Source of the DNA: JBGSIZ01 sp041742255
GTDB taxonomy: Bacteria > Pseudomonadota > Alphaproteobacteria > Rhodobacterales > Rhodobacteraceae
NCBI GenBank assembly: GCA_041742255.1
Contig: JBGSIZ010000098.1
Span: 1 to 9,056 of the forward strand
Reading direction: 5' to 3'
Length of the DNA: 9,056 nucleotides
Part shown: positions 1 through 7,743 of the stretch, piece after piece
Numbering within the stretch: the first letter of the stretch is position 1
Layout: each line of letters opens with the position of its first letter
The notes under the pieces: model-generated
What the model was told of the DNA's origin: nothing
Database searches by the model: none
Seen by the model: the letters and a program-made list of their open reading frames with translations, nothing else
Made by a program: the position numbers and the translations under genes

Positions 1-285
1 CACAGTGCCCTGGGCCGCGATCCGCGCCAGTTCGGCCTGCGCCCGGGTGGCGTCGTAATCATCGGCCCGCATGCCCGCCAGCCCGAGGATCACCGCCCGG
101 TCGGTGGCGTGCCCGATCCCTGTGAACGCCAGACTGCCGTGCAAGGACGCCTTTAACCCGCTGACCGTGAATGGTAATTTCCGCAAGTGATCCAGAAACA
201 TTGCCCCCGCCACCATCGGCCCGATGGTGTGGGACGACGAGGGGCCAACCCCCACCTTGAACATATCAAAGACCGACAGGAACAT
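1..285 (-). CDS. sdaA: L-serine dehydratase (L-serine ammonia-lyase), N-terminal part; gene runs off the left edge
   Basis: This enzyme deaminates L-serine to pyruvate and ammonia in the cytoplasm using a [4Fe-4S] cluster. Only the first 95 residues are present. The protein starts MFLSVFDMFKVGVGPSSSHT and continues IGPMVAGAMF; the VGPSSSHTxGPM stretch (residues 12-24) is the hallmark of the N-terminal beta domain of iron-sulfur serine dehydratases. A second conserved stretch, LHGSLAFTGIGHATDRAVILGL, follows at about residues 47-68. Starting directly with MFLSVFDMFKVG matches the single-chain type without an N-terminal ACT domain. The ATG is at 285-283, with a purine-rich AAAGGG about 10 bases upstream. 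The catalytic domain with the cluster cysteines lies outside the window, so intactness cannot be judged. The gene is divergent from rpiA. Family assignment is firm; choosing sdaA rather than a paralogue symbol is convention. Confidence 0.9.
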   Translation of the reverse strand, partial: MFLSVFDMFKVGVGPSSSHTIGPMVAGAMFLDHLRKLPFTVSGLKASLHGSLAFTGIGHATDRAVILGLAGMRADDYDATRAQAELARIAAQGTV

Positions 286-450
286 GGGGGTTGGACCCTT
301 TGAGTGGTTGGAACTGAATTGTTGGGCTGTGCCGCAGGTCGGTCGTCTTAGATCCAGCCTAGCTCACCCTGTGCCATGCGACAGCCGGAAAGCGACCGTT
401 GCAGACCGAAAGCGGCGGTCACGGCACGGGGGAACGGCCCCTTGGATAAC

Positions 451-468
451 CCGTCGGTATTCCGACGG
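451..468. repeat. Perfect 7-bp inverted repeat with 4-base spacer, candidate operator or hairpin
   Basis: CCGTCGG (451-457) and CCGACGG (462-468) are exact reverse complements separated by TATT. No T-run follows on the plus strand, so it does not look like an intrinsic terminator. It lies about 110 bp upstream of the likely rpiA transcription start and 165 bp upstream of the serine dehydratase start, a place that would suit a regulator-binding site. A further GTCGG follows at 475-479. The inverted repeat is seen directly; any role is inference. Confidence 0.4.
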
Positions 469-568
469 TATCGCGTCGGTGTCATTTTTCCGGATTTTGT
501 CCCGCCAAAGCGGCCCGACTGTCCATAAATCGCCCCGTCGCCCCCTCGCCCCCGGCGCGGGATTTGCC

Positions 569-594
569 TATGATACCCCATGACTGCACAGGAG
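569..594 (+). promoter_or_regulatory. Candidate -10 box and ribosome binding site of rpiA
   Basis: TATGAT at 569-574 differs from the TATAAT consensus by one base. Transcription would begin near 581. AGGAG at 590-594 sits 6 bases before the ATG at 601. This arrangement favours 601 over the upstream in-frame ATG at 580, which would lie at or before the transcript start and has no ribosome binding site. No good -35 box is visible in the C-rich stretch 540-555, so the promoter call is tentative while the ribosome binding site is solid. Confidence 0.4.
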
Positions 595-600
595 CGCCCC

Positions 601-1389
601 ATGACCGCCGACCTATCCCCCATCGACAAGGCCAAGTTTGTGGCCGCCAAACGCGCCACCAAATTCGTGGAAAGCGGGATGCGCGTGGGGTTGGGCACCG
701 GGTCCACCGCGGCCTGGCTGGTGCAATGTCTGGGCGAGATGGTCCGCAACGACGGCCTGCGCATTCAGGGTGTGCCCACATCGAGCCGCACTGCCCAACT
801 CGCCCGTGAGGTCGGGATCGAGGTGATTTCGCTGGACGAGGCCCGGTGGCTGGACCTGACGATTGACGGCGCGGACGAATACGATGGCAATCTGAACCTG
901 ATCAAAGGCGGCGGCGGCGCGTTGTTGCAGGAAAAGATCGTGGCCACCGCCAGCGACCAGATGATCGTGATCGCCGATATCAGCAAGAAGGTCGAAAGTC
1001 TGGGCGCGTTCCCGTTGCCTGTGGAGGTGATCCCGTTCGGTTGGCAAACCACCAAGACGTTGATCGAAGAGATTCTGATCGGGATGGATGTTCTGGGCCG
1101 CACCACCACCCTGCGGATGAACGGCGACCGCCCCTATATCACCGACGAGGGCAACCATATCATCGACCTGCACCTGAACCGGATCGGTAATCCCCGGCAG
1201 GTGTCGTTGGTTTTGAACCAGATCCCGGGCGTGGTCGAAAACGGGTTGTTCATCGACATTTGTGATGCAGTCATCATCGGCTATGGCGATGGCCGCGTCG
1301 AGGTTCACGATATCAACGAAGGCACTGTTGAAAAGGACCGGTTCGATTTTCTGGAAACGGACAACATTTTCGGCGATGTCGCCGATTGA
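601..1389 (+). CDS. rpiA: Ribose-5-phosphate isomerase A
   Basis: This cytoplasmic enzyme interconverts ribose 5-phosphate and ribulose 5-phosphate in the non-oxidative pentose phosphate pathway. The product is 262 residues (family about 220-260). The phosphate-binding loop GLGTGST is at residues 30-36, the DGADE motif at 89-93 and KGGGGALLQEK at 102-112. By alignment to the E. coli enzyme the catalytic residues are D89, D92, K102 and E111, all present. The start at 601 is chosen because AGGAG lies 6 bases upstream and MTADLSPIDKAKFVAAKRA resembles the usual start in this group; an ATG at 580 would add seven residues without a ribosome binding site. The gap of 117 bp to gor contains a possible hairpin, so the two genes may or may not share a transcript. 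Confidence 0.97.
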   Translation: MTADLSPIDKAKFVAAKRATKFVESGMRVGLGTGSTAAWLVQCLGEMVRNDGLRIQGVPTSSRTAQLAREVGIEVISLDEARWLDLTIDGADEYDGNLNLIKGGGGALLQEKIVATASDQMIVIADISKKVESLGAFPLPVEVIPFGWQTTKTLIEEILIGMDVLGRTTTLRMNGDRPYITDEGNHIIDLHLNRIGNPRQVSLVLNQIPGVVENGLFIDICDAVIIGYGDGRVEVHDINEGTVEKDRFDFLETDNIFGDVAD

Positions 1390-1423
1390 CGGGGATTGTC
1401 TGGCGTCCGGGGCCGGTCGTCCG

Positions 1424-1461
1424 TTGTGATCGGTACCCCGCGACGCTAGGGTGCCGCACAA
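1424..1461 (+). other. Imperfect inverted repeat between rpiA and gor (possible RNA hairpin)
   Basis: GGTACCC (1432-1438) can pair with GGGTGCC (1449-1455) in RNA, with one G-U pair and a 10-base loop. An outer TTGTG (1424-1428) pairs with CACAA (1457-1461) across a small asymmetric internal loop. That gives about 12 base pairs. No T-run follows, so it is not a standard intrinsic terminator. It could be a weak terminator, a processing site or a gor leader element. The pairing is seen; the role is not. Confidence 0.35.
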
Positions 1462-1506
1462 TGCCCGTTCCTGACCCCGAGTTTGACCAAATCAAAGGAT
1501 GCCGCC

Positions 1507-2952
1507 ATGACATTCGACTATGATCTTTTCGTGATCGGCGGCGGGTCTGGCGGGGTGCGTGCCGCCCGTGTTGCGGCTGCCACCGGGGCCAAGGTGGCCT
1601 TGGCCGAGGAAAGCCGGATGGGCGGCACCTGTGTCATTCGCGGTTGTGTTCCCAAAAAGCTGATGGTGTTTGCGTCGTCGTTCCGCGACATGCCCGCCGA
1701 GGCCCGCGCCTATGGCTGGGATTTTACCGGCGGCACGTTTGATTGGCCTGCCTTTCGCGGACATCTGCATGCCGAACTGGACCGGCTGGAGTCTGTGTAT
1801 CGGTCGTTGCTGAAATCCTCCGGGGTGACGGTGTTTGACACCCGCGCCGCCCTTGCCGACCCCCACACCGTCACCATGACCAATGGCGAAACCCGCACCG
1901 CCCGCCATATTCTGATCGCCACCGGCGGCTGGCCTGCCATGCCCGACCGTCCCAACGCCCATCTGGCCATCACGTCCAACGAGATTTTCGATCTGGATGC
2001 CTTGCCCCGGTCCATCCTGATCGTGGGCGGCGGGTTCATTGCCTGTGAGTTCGCCTGTATCCTGCATGGGTTGGGTGTGCAGGTGACCCAGTACTACCGT
2101 GGTGCCCAGATTTTGCGCGGGTTTGACGACGAGGCCCGTGGTCTGGTGTCCGAGGCCATGAAAGAGCGCGGCATCGACCTGCATCTGGGCACCGATATTG
2201 TTGAGATGGCCCCTGCCAGCGCCGAGCATCTGGCCCCCGACAGCACGATGGGTGTGCCTGTTGGTCTGCCCGTTGACCTGCCTGTCGCCGATGCCGATGA
2301 TGCGCGCGGTCCGATCTGGGTCAAGGCCACCAACGGCACCGAAAAGGTGTTTGATGCCGTCATGTTCGCCACGGGCCGCACCCCCAACACCGCCAATCTG
2401 GGGCTGGAGGCCGCAGGCGTGCAGATTGGCCGCAAGGGCGAGATCATCGTCGATGCCTATTCCCAGACCGCCGTGCCGTCCGTCTATGCCGTGGGCGATG
2501 TCACGTCCCGCGTGAACCTGACCCCCGTCGCCATCCGCGAAGGCATGGCGTTTGTCGAAACCGTGTTCAAAGGCAACCCCACCCCGGTGGATCATGACCT
2601 GATCCCGTCCGCCGTGTTCACCCAACCCGAATTGGGCACCGTTGGCCTGACCGAGGAAGCCGCCCGCGAGATCGAACCGATTGAGGTCTACTGCACGTCC
2701 TTTCGCCCGATGCGCACCGCCTTTGCCGGAAGCCCGGACCGGGTGTTGATGAAACTGATCGTGAGCGTGGCCAGCCGCAAGGTTCTGGGTTGTCATATTG
2801 TCGCGCCCGAAGCGGGCGAAATGATCCAGTTGGCCGCCATCGCCATCAAGATGGGCGCCACAAAGGAAGACTTTGACCGCACCGTCGCCGTCCATCCGAC
2901 CATGTCCGAGGAGTTGGTCACGATGAAAACACCCACCCGCACGGTCGGTTGA
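1507..2952 (+). CDS. gor: Glutathione-disulfide reductase
   Basis: This FAD enzyme reduces glutathione disulfide to two glutathiones with NADPH in the cytoplasm. The 481-residue product has the FAD motif GGGSGG at 11-16, the redox disulfide GGTCVIRGCVPKK with C42 and C47, the NADPH-binding GGGFIA at 174-179, R198 and R204 in the position expected for NADPH rather than NADH preference, ATGRTPNT at 288-295, the second FAD motif VGD at 329-331, and the C-terminal HPTMSEE with the active-site pair H463/E468. The ATG at 1507 is chosen because AAAGGA ends 7 bases upstream; a TTG at 1483 would add eight unsupported residues. It is some 20-30 residues longer than typical relatives because of an insertion at about residues 237-268 with a small triplicated repeat. 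Mycothione or trypanothione reductase is less likely given the overall pattern. Confidence 0.95.
   Translation: MTFDYDLFVIGGGSGGVRAARVAAATGAKVALAEESRMGGTCVIRGCVPKKLMVFASSFRDMPAEARAYGWDFTGGTFDWPAFRGHLHAELDRLESVYRSLLKSSGVTVFDTRAALADPHTVTMTNGETRTARHILIATGGWPAMPDRPNAHLAITSNEIFDLDALPRSILIVGGGFIACEFACILHGLGVQVTQYYRGAQILRGFDDEARGLVSEAMKERGIDLHLGTDIVEMAPASAEHLAPDSTMGVPVGLPVDLPVADADDARGPIWVKATNGTEKVFDAVMFATGRTPNTANLGLEAAGVQIGRKGEIIVDAYSQTAVPSVYAVGDVTSRVNLTPVAIREGMAFVETVFKGNPTPVDHDLIPSAVFTQPELGTVGLTEEAAREIEPIEVYCTSFRPMRTAFAGSPDRVLMKLIVSVASRKVLGCHIVAPEAGEMIQLAAIAIKMGATKEDFDRTVAVHPTMSEELVTMKTPTRTVG
2254..2289 (+). repeat. Three tandem copies of a 12-bp unit inside gor
   Basis: Three in-frame 12-bp units, starting at 2254, 2266 and 2278, encode VPVG, LPVD and LPVA. 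The core xTGCCyGTy is kept in every copy. They are followed by a short Asp/Ala run (DADDA, residues 262-266). The repeat lies within the segment that makes this glutathione reductase longer than usual, between the NADPH-binding part and ATGRTPNT. It is seen directly; expansion by replication slippage is inference. Confidence 0.7.
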
Positions 2953-2988
2953 CCCGGTCGTTCCGCATTCGCGGGTTGAATTTCCGAC

Positions 2989-2994
2989 TATAAC
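2989..2994 (+). promoter_or_regulatory. Weak candidate -10 box upstream of hflK
   Basis: TATAAC in the 111-bp gor-hflK gap matches five of six bases of the TATAAT consensus. No recognisable -35 box is found at the proper distance. A short hairpin-capable pair, GGCGG (3023-3027) and CCGCC (3037-3041), lies between it and the hflK ribosome binding site AAGGA (3048-3052), which is 11 bases from the ATG. No terminator is visible after gor, so hflK may also be read through from upstream. Confidence 0.25.
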
Positions 2995-3063
2995 ACACAA
3001 GTTTGGTCAAACAGGTAAAACAGGCGGTTCAGACAGCCGCCCGAGTGAAGGAAAAGACAGACC

Positions 3064-4272
3064 ATGGCAGGCAATGCGGGAGGCCCCTGGGGGGGTGGCG
3101 GCAACAAGGGCAACACCGGAAACGGTGGGAATGGCGGCAACGGCAACGGCGGCGACGATGATCGCAATCGTCCCGTGAACGGCGGCCGACGCCCCGGTGG
3201 TGATGGCCCCCAGATCCCCGAAATTGACGAGCTGATGAACCGCGGCCGCGAGCAACTGCGCGTGTTGATGGGCGGCGGCAAGGGCCCCCGTCCAACCGGT
3301 GGTGGCACCGGTGGCGGTGGGTTTGGCAACGGTGGCCCGATGTTGACCCGGGGCACCGTGGGTCTGGGCGCGCTGGCCGCCGTGGTTTTGTGGGGCATGG
3401 CGTCGTTTTACACGGTCCGCCCGGAAGAACAGTCGGTTGAACTGTTTCTGGGGTCGTATCTGCAAACCGCCGGTCCCGGTCTGAACTTTGCCCCTTGGCC
3501 GCTGGTCCGCGCCGAGGTGTTGCCCGTCACCACCGAACGCACGATCGAAATCGGCACCAGCCGCGCGGGCGAAGATGCTGGCCTGATGCTGACCGGGGAC
3601 GAAAACATCGTGGACATTGATTTTCAGGTCGTGTGGAACATCCGTGATCCGCGCACGTTCCTGTTCAATCTGGCCGATCCGAATGCCACGATTGATGCCG
3701 TGTCCGAATCTGTGATGCGCGAAATCATCGCCCAGTCCCAACTGGCCCCGATTTTGAACCGCGACCGGGGCGTCATTGCCGCCCGTCTGGCCGAGGATAT
3801 TCAATCCACCCTCGACAGCTATGACAGCGGTGTGAACATCGTCCGCGTCAACTTTGACAAGGCCGACCCGCCCGAACCCGTCATCGCATCCTTCCGCCGT
3901 GTGCAGGATGCCGAGGCCGAGCGTGACCGGTTGCAGAACGTCGCCGACGCCTATGCCAACCGCGTTCTGGCCGAGGCCCGCGGTGAAGCCGCACAGGTTC
4001 TGGAACAGGCCGAAGGGTATCGCGCCCAAGTCGTCAACGAGGCCCAGGGTGAGGCCAGTCGTTTTTCCGCCGTGTTGGCCGAATACACCAAAGCCCCGGA
4101 AGTGACCCGCAAGCGCATCTATCTGGAAACCATGGAAGGCATTCTGGGCGGCGTGGATATCATCCTTCTGGACGAAAGCGCCGGGGGATCCCAAGGCGTC
4201 GTGCCGTTCCTGCCCTTGAACGAAATTCGCCGCCCGCCTGCGGCTGCCGCCACTGACGGAGCATCCAACTGA
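3064..4272 (+). CDS. hflK: HflK, subunit of the FtsH-modulating membrane complex
   Basis: HflK pairs with HflC to form a large SPFH-family cage in the inner membrane that encloses the AAA protease FtsH and limits its access to membrane substrates. The product is 402 residues. Residues 4-48 and 70-92 are rich in Gly and Asn, the usual low-complexity cytoplasmic tail. A single membrane segment spans about 98-117. The SPFH/band 7 domain follows from about 118, with YTVRPEEQSVELFLG at its start, and an Ala/Glu/Arg-rich helical region (EAERDRLQNVADAYANRVLA and beyond) lies near residue 280-330. The C-terminus FLPLNEI is typical of HflK. ATG 3064 has AAGGA 11 bases upstream. The stop TGA shares its A with the ATG of hflC, implying translational coupling and equal expression. 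Assignment as HflK rather than another band 7 protein is supported by the Gly-rich tail and the neighbouring hflC. Confidence 0.95.
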   Translation: MAGNAGGPWGGGGNKGNTGNGGNGGNGNGGDDDRNRPVNGGRRPGGDGPQIPEIDELMNRGREQLRVLMGGGKGPRPTGGGTGGGGFGNGGPMLTRGTVGLGALAAVVLWGMASFYTVRPEEQSVELFLGSYLQTAGPGLNFAPWPLVRAEVLPVTTERTIEIGTSRAGEDAGLMLTGDENIVDIDFQVVWNIRDPRTFLFNLADPNATIDAVSESVMREIIAQSQLAPILNRDRGVIAARLAEDIQSTLDSYDSGVNIVRVNFDKADPPEPVIASFRRVQDAEAERDRLQNVADAYANRVLAEARGEAAQVLEQAEGYRAQVVNEAQGEASRFSAVLAEYTKAPEVTRKRIYLETMEGILGGVDIILLDESAGGSQGVVPFLPLNEIRRPPAAAATDGASN

Positions 4273-5156
4273 TGAAACGCACCGCTCTTATCCTGCCCGT
4301 TCTGGCCGTTGTGGCCGCGTCCGTCCTTTCGTCCCTGTATATCGTGGATGAACGCGAAAAGGTGTTGGTCCTGCAATTCGGCCAGATCGTCGCCGTCAAG
4401 GAAGAACCCGGTCTGGGGTTCAAGATCCCGTTGATCCAAGAGGTCGTCCGCTATGACGACCGTATCCTGAGCCGCGACATGACATCGCTGGAAATCACCC
4501 CTGCCGATGATCGCCGTCTGGTCGTGGATGCCTTTGCCCGGTATCGCATCACCGATGTCGAGCAGTTCCGGCAGGCCGTGGGTGGCGGCGGTCAGGAGTT
4601 CGCTGCGTCCCGTCTGGACAGCATCCTGCGCGCCAATACCCGCGAAGTGTTGGGGTCCGTCACATCCGGCGACATTCTGTCCACCGACCGCGCCGCCCTG
4701 ATGTTGCGCATCCGGAACGCCGCCATCGACGAGGCTGCCGCATTGGGTCTGCAAATCATCGACGTCCGGTTGAAGCGCACCGACCTGCCCGTCGAAAACC
4801 TGAACGCTACCTATGAACGGATGAAGGCCGAGCGTGAACGCGAAGCCGCCGACGAGATTGCCCGAGGCAACGAGGCCGCCCAGCGGACCCGCGCCACCGC
4901 CGACCGGACCGTGGTCGAATTGGTGTCCGACGCCAACCGTCAATCCGAGATTGCCCGTGGTGAAGCCGATGCCACCCGCAACGGCATCTATGCCGAGGCG
5001 TTCGGCGCGGACCCTGAATTCTTTGAATTCTACCGCTCCATGACCGCCTATCAGCGCGCCTTGCAATCGGGGAATACGTCCATGGTGATGTCGCCCAACA
5101 GCGATTTCTTCAACTATCTGCGGTCCGATCAGGGCACGGCGGCTGTCGGCAACTAA
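4272..5156 (+). CDS. hflC: HflC, subunit of the FtsH-modulating membrane complex
   Basis: HflC is the partner of HflK in the membrane cage around FtsH. The product is 294 residues, the family's usual length. A membrane segment spans about residues 5-24 after a short basic start (MKR), followed by the SPFH/band 7 domain beginning YIVDEREKVLVLQFGQI and including RLVVDAFARYRI. An acidic/basic helical stretch (YERMKAEREREAADEIARGN and beyond, about 177-235) should form the coiled part, and FFEFYRSMTAYQRAL near the C-terminus is characteristic. GGAG at 4258-4261, inside the end of hflK, is 10 bases before the ATG. The pair ends at a strong intrinsic terminator. In E. coli a small DUF2065 gene follows hflC; I see none in the 235-bp gap here. 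Confidence 0.96.
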   Translation: MKRTALILPVLAVVAASVLSSLYIVDEREKVLVLQFGQIVAVKEEPGLGFKIPLIQEVVRYDDRILSRDMTSLEITPADDRRLVVDAFARYRITDVEQFRQAVGGGGQEFAASRLDSILRANTREVLGSVTSGDILSTDRAALMLRIRNAAIDEAAALGLQIIDVRLKRTDLPVENLNATYERMKAEREREAADEIARGNEAAQRTRATADRTVVELVSDANRQSEIARGEADATRNGIYAEAFGADPEFFEFYRSMTAYQRALQSGNTSMVMSPNSDFFNYLRSDQGTAAVGN

Positions 5157-5190
5157 GCCGCCCGCCCGACCCAAGGATCGCAAGGAACCG

Positions 5191-5220
5191 GGGGCTGGTC
5201 GCACGACTGGCCCCTGTTTT
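5191..5220 (+). terminator. Intrinsic terminator after hflC
   Basis: The arms 5191-5200 (GGGGCTGGTC) and 5205-5214 (GACTGGCCCC) form a 10-bp stem with two G-U pairs, a GCAC loop, and TGTTTT directly after. It lies 35 bases past the hflC stop and should end the hflK-hflC transcript, so the downstream protease gene needs its own promoter. Confidence 0.85.
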
Positions 5221-5391
5221 ACAAATGGCACAGGGCAGGATGGTGTTTGCGCCCCGCGCGTCCCAAGATCACACGCTGGTGACAATGCGCGACAGGACTT
5301 TGTGTTGCGCCCGGTCCGCCCTACATAGAGATTATCATGACACGGAGGCCCTGATCGGCCTGCCGCGGCAGACATAGAGGAGAATGTCAGA
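5221..5391 (+). promoter_or_regulatory. Leader and presumed promoter region of the DegP-type protease gene
   Basis: Because a terminator precedes it, this 171-bp stretch should hold the protease promoter. A possible pair is TTGTGT (5300-5305) and TACATA (5322-5327) at 16-bp spacing; both match the housekeeping consensus poorly, and the CCCTACATAG context could instead suit an alternative (heat-shock type) sigma factor. That is speculative. Downstream lie AGGCC/GGCCT (5346-5350 and 5357-5361) and the perfect 12-bp palindrome CTGCCGCGGCAG (5360-5371). The ribosome binding site AGGAG is at 5378-5382, 9 bases before the GTG start. I see no small gene here. Confidence 0.35.
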
Positions 5392-6894
<1,503 letters not shown>

Positions 6895-6916
6895 TCCCGG
6901 TTCCCAAGGATCACGC

Positions 6917-6946
6917 AAAAGGGCGCCCGGTGTGGCGCCCTTTTTT
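6917..6946. terminator. Bidirectional intrinsic terminator between the protease gene and the convergent lipoprotein gene
   Basis: The arms GGGCGCC (6921-6927) and GGCGCCC (6934-6940) pair perfectly around the loop CGGTGT and are followed by six Ts (6941-6946). Four As precede the stem (6917-6920), giving a T-run on the other strand. It lies 22 bases past the protease stop and 16 bases past the stop of the minus-strand gene, so it can end both transcripts. Confidence 0.93.
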
Positions 6947-6962
6947 CATGGACCAAGCCCGG

Positions 6963-7523
6963 TCAGAGGGCGTTGAGAGCCTCGGGCGTCAGTTCCACAA
7001 GGCCCAGCGCCCGCGCGGTCTGGATGTCCAACAGGGGGCTGTCGTGCCCCGACAGCCGTTGGAACGACTGGATCCCCGCGATGGTCCACGCGTCCATGGT
7101 CCCGTTCACCGGCCCCCGGTGATACCCCCGCGCCTTGAGCGCGCGTTGCAGGGATTTGACGAATTCGGGTGTGAGCGCCTCGGGGCAGAGCGTTTCGAAC
7201 AGCACCTCGCGCCGTTCGCGCACGATTTCCTGCCGGGTGACGGTCCGAAACGCGGCAGGGCTTGTGACCGTGCCGTCCGATGTGACCATGGCCGGTTGCA
7301 CCAGCACCTGTTCCGTCACGGTTTCGATAACGGCGGGCGTCACGTCCCGCCCATAGCAGGCCCCGTCCGAGTCGCGTTCAATCTGGGGTGCGCCCACAAA
7401 CGCCGGGGGCAGCAATGGCACGCCGCCGGGGGCAGGCACGCAGGCCGACACGGCCCACAGCCCAAGCATCATCGCGCCCCCGCGCAGGGACGTTGAAGTG
7501 TTCCGCCAGCCAAAAGAATGCAT
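6963..7523 (-). CDS. Putative lipoprotein with a C-terminal peptidoglycan-binding domain
   Basis: The 186-residue product starts MHSFGWRNTSTSLRGG, with a hydrophobic stretch and a lipobox-like VSAC (residues 25-28), suggesting lipidation at C28. The middle part (about 55-115) contains GACYGRDVTPAVIETVTEQ and IVRERREVLFETLCPE, a pattern I associate with exported proteins of Rhodobacterales but whose role is unknown; C56 and C113 could form a disulfide. Residues 122-175 look like a PG_binding_1 domain (LQRALKARGYHRGPVNG, then IQSFQ and LDIQTARALGL). It probably anchors or senses cell wall in the periplasm. ATG 7523-7521 is chosen because it supplies basic residues before the hydrophobic core; its ribosome binding site is weak. 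The frame is open to 7757, but that extension has no signal-like character and would overlap the ferredoxin start. Starting at 7472 (MMLGLW) is an alternative. Confidence 0.75.
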   Translation of the reverse strand: MHSFGWRNTSTSLRGGAMMLGLWAVSACVPAPGGVPLLPPAFVGAPQIERDSDGACYGRDVTPAVIETVTEQVLVQPAMVTSDGTVTSPAAFRTVTRQEIVRERREVLFETLCPEALTPEFVKSLQRALKARGYHRGPVNGTMDAWTIAGIQSFQRLSGHDSPLLDIQTARALGLVELTPEALNAL

Positions 7524-7610
7524 GCCTGCCACGGGTGCCTGTCGCGTTGTCACATCGGGTCTGTATGCCCATTGCCCCGACCCATACCCCAAAACCGCCC
7601 CCGCGCCCAC

Positions 7611-7635
7611 GTTTTCCCGCAGCCCGCGCGAAAAC
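7611..7635. repeat. Inverted repeat in the divergent lipoprotein-ferredoxin intergenic region
   Basis: The arms 7611-7620 (GTTTTCCCGC) and 7626-7635 (GCGCGAAAAC) match in 9 of 10 positions around the 5-base spacer AGCCC. No T-run follows on either strand at the expected place. It lies 88 bp from the lipoprotein start and 109 bp from the ferredoxin start, where a shared operator would be expected. The rest of the 220-bp gap (7524-7743) holds no convincing gene, and I could not define either promoter by eye. Confidence 0.4.
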
Positions 7636-7743
7636 TCACCAACTGTTGCATTCTTTTGCGGCCCGGTGCGGTGACTTTCGGCTGGAACGCCTTGCCCCGC
7701 CCCGATAGAAATGCCGGGACATTGCATCAAGGGGCAGGGCACG

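Larger units (their letters stand above)
286..600. other. Divergent intergenic region between sdaA and rpiA
   Basis: These 315 bp separate the divergent starts of the serine dehydratase and rpiA, so both promoters should lie here. I see no convincing protein gene; open frames here are extensions of frames antisense to rpiA or lack coding character. The region holds a perfect inverted repeat (451-468), a smaller 5-bp repeat (GACCG 404-408, CGGTC 416-420), three AAAGCG-containing stretches (385-394, 406-416, 505-514) and a TATGAT hexamer just before rpiA. I could not find a good minus-strand promoter for the serine dehydratase by eye. Confidence 0.6.

Noticed and set aside
224..583. Open frame of 119 codons in the sdaA-rpiA gap, plus strand
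   Set aside because: It begins antisense to the serine dehydratase N-terminus, lacks a convincing ribosome binding site and resembles no protein family.
613..1461. Open frame of about 280 codons antisense to rpiA
   Set aside because: The sense strand encodes a complete RpiA with all catalytic residues. The antisense product is low-complexity.
1492..3000. Open frame of about 500 codons antisense to gor
   Set aside because: It mirrors gor in a GC-rich gene where the antisense frame lacks stops. The translation is rich in Gly and His with no recognisable domain, while gor carries every expected motif.
3064..3340. Gly/Asn-rich repeats at the start of hflK as a possible foreign or repetitive element
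   Set aside because: A Gly-rich low-complexity N-terminal tail is usual in HflK, so this is normal for the family.
3007..4194. Open frame of about 395 codons antisense to hflK
   Set aside because: It is a composition shadow of hflK with no recognisable protein family.
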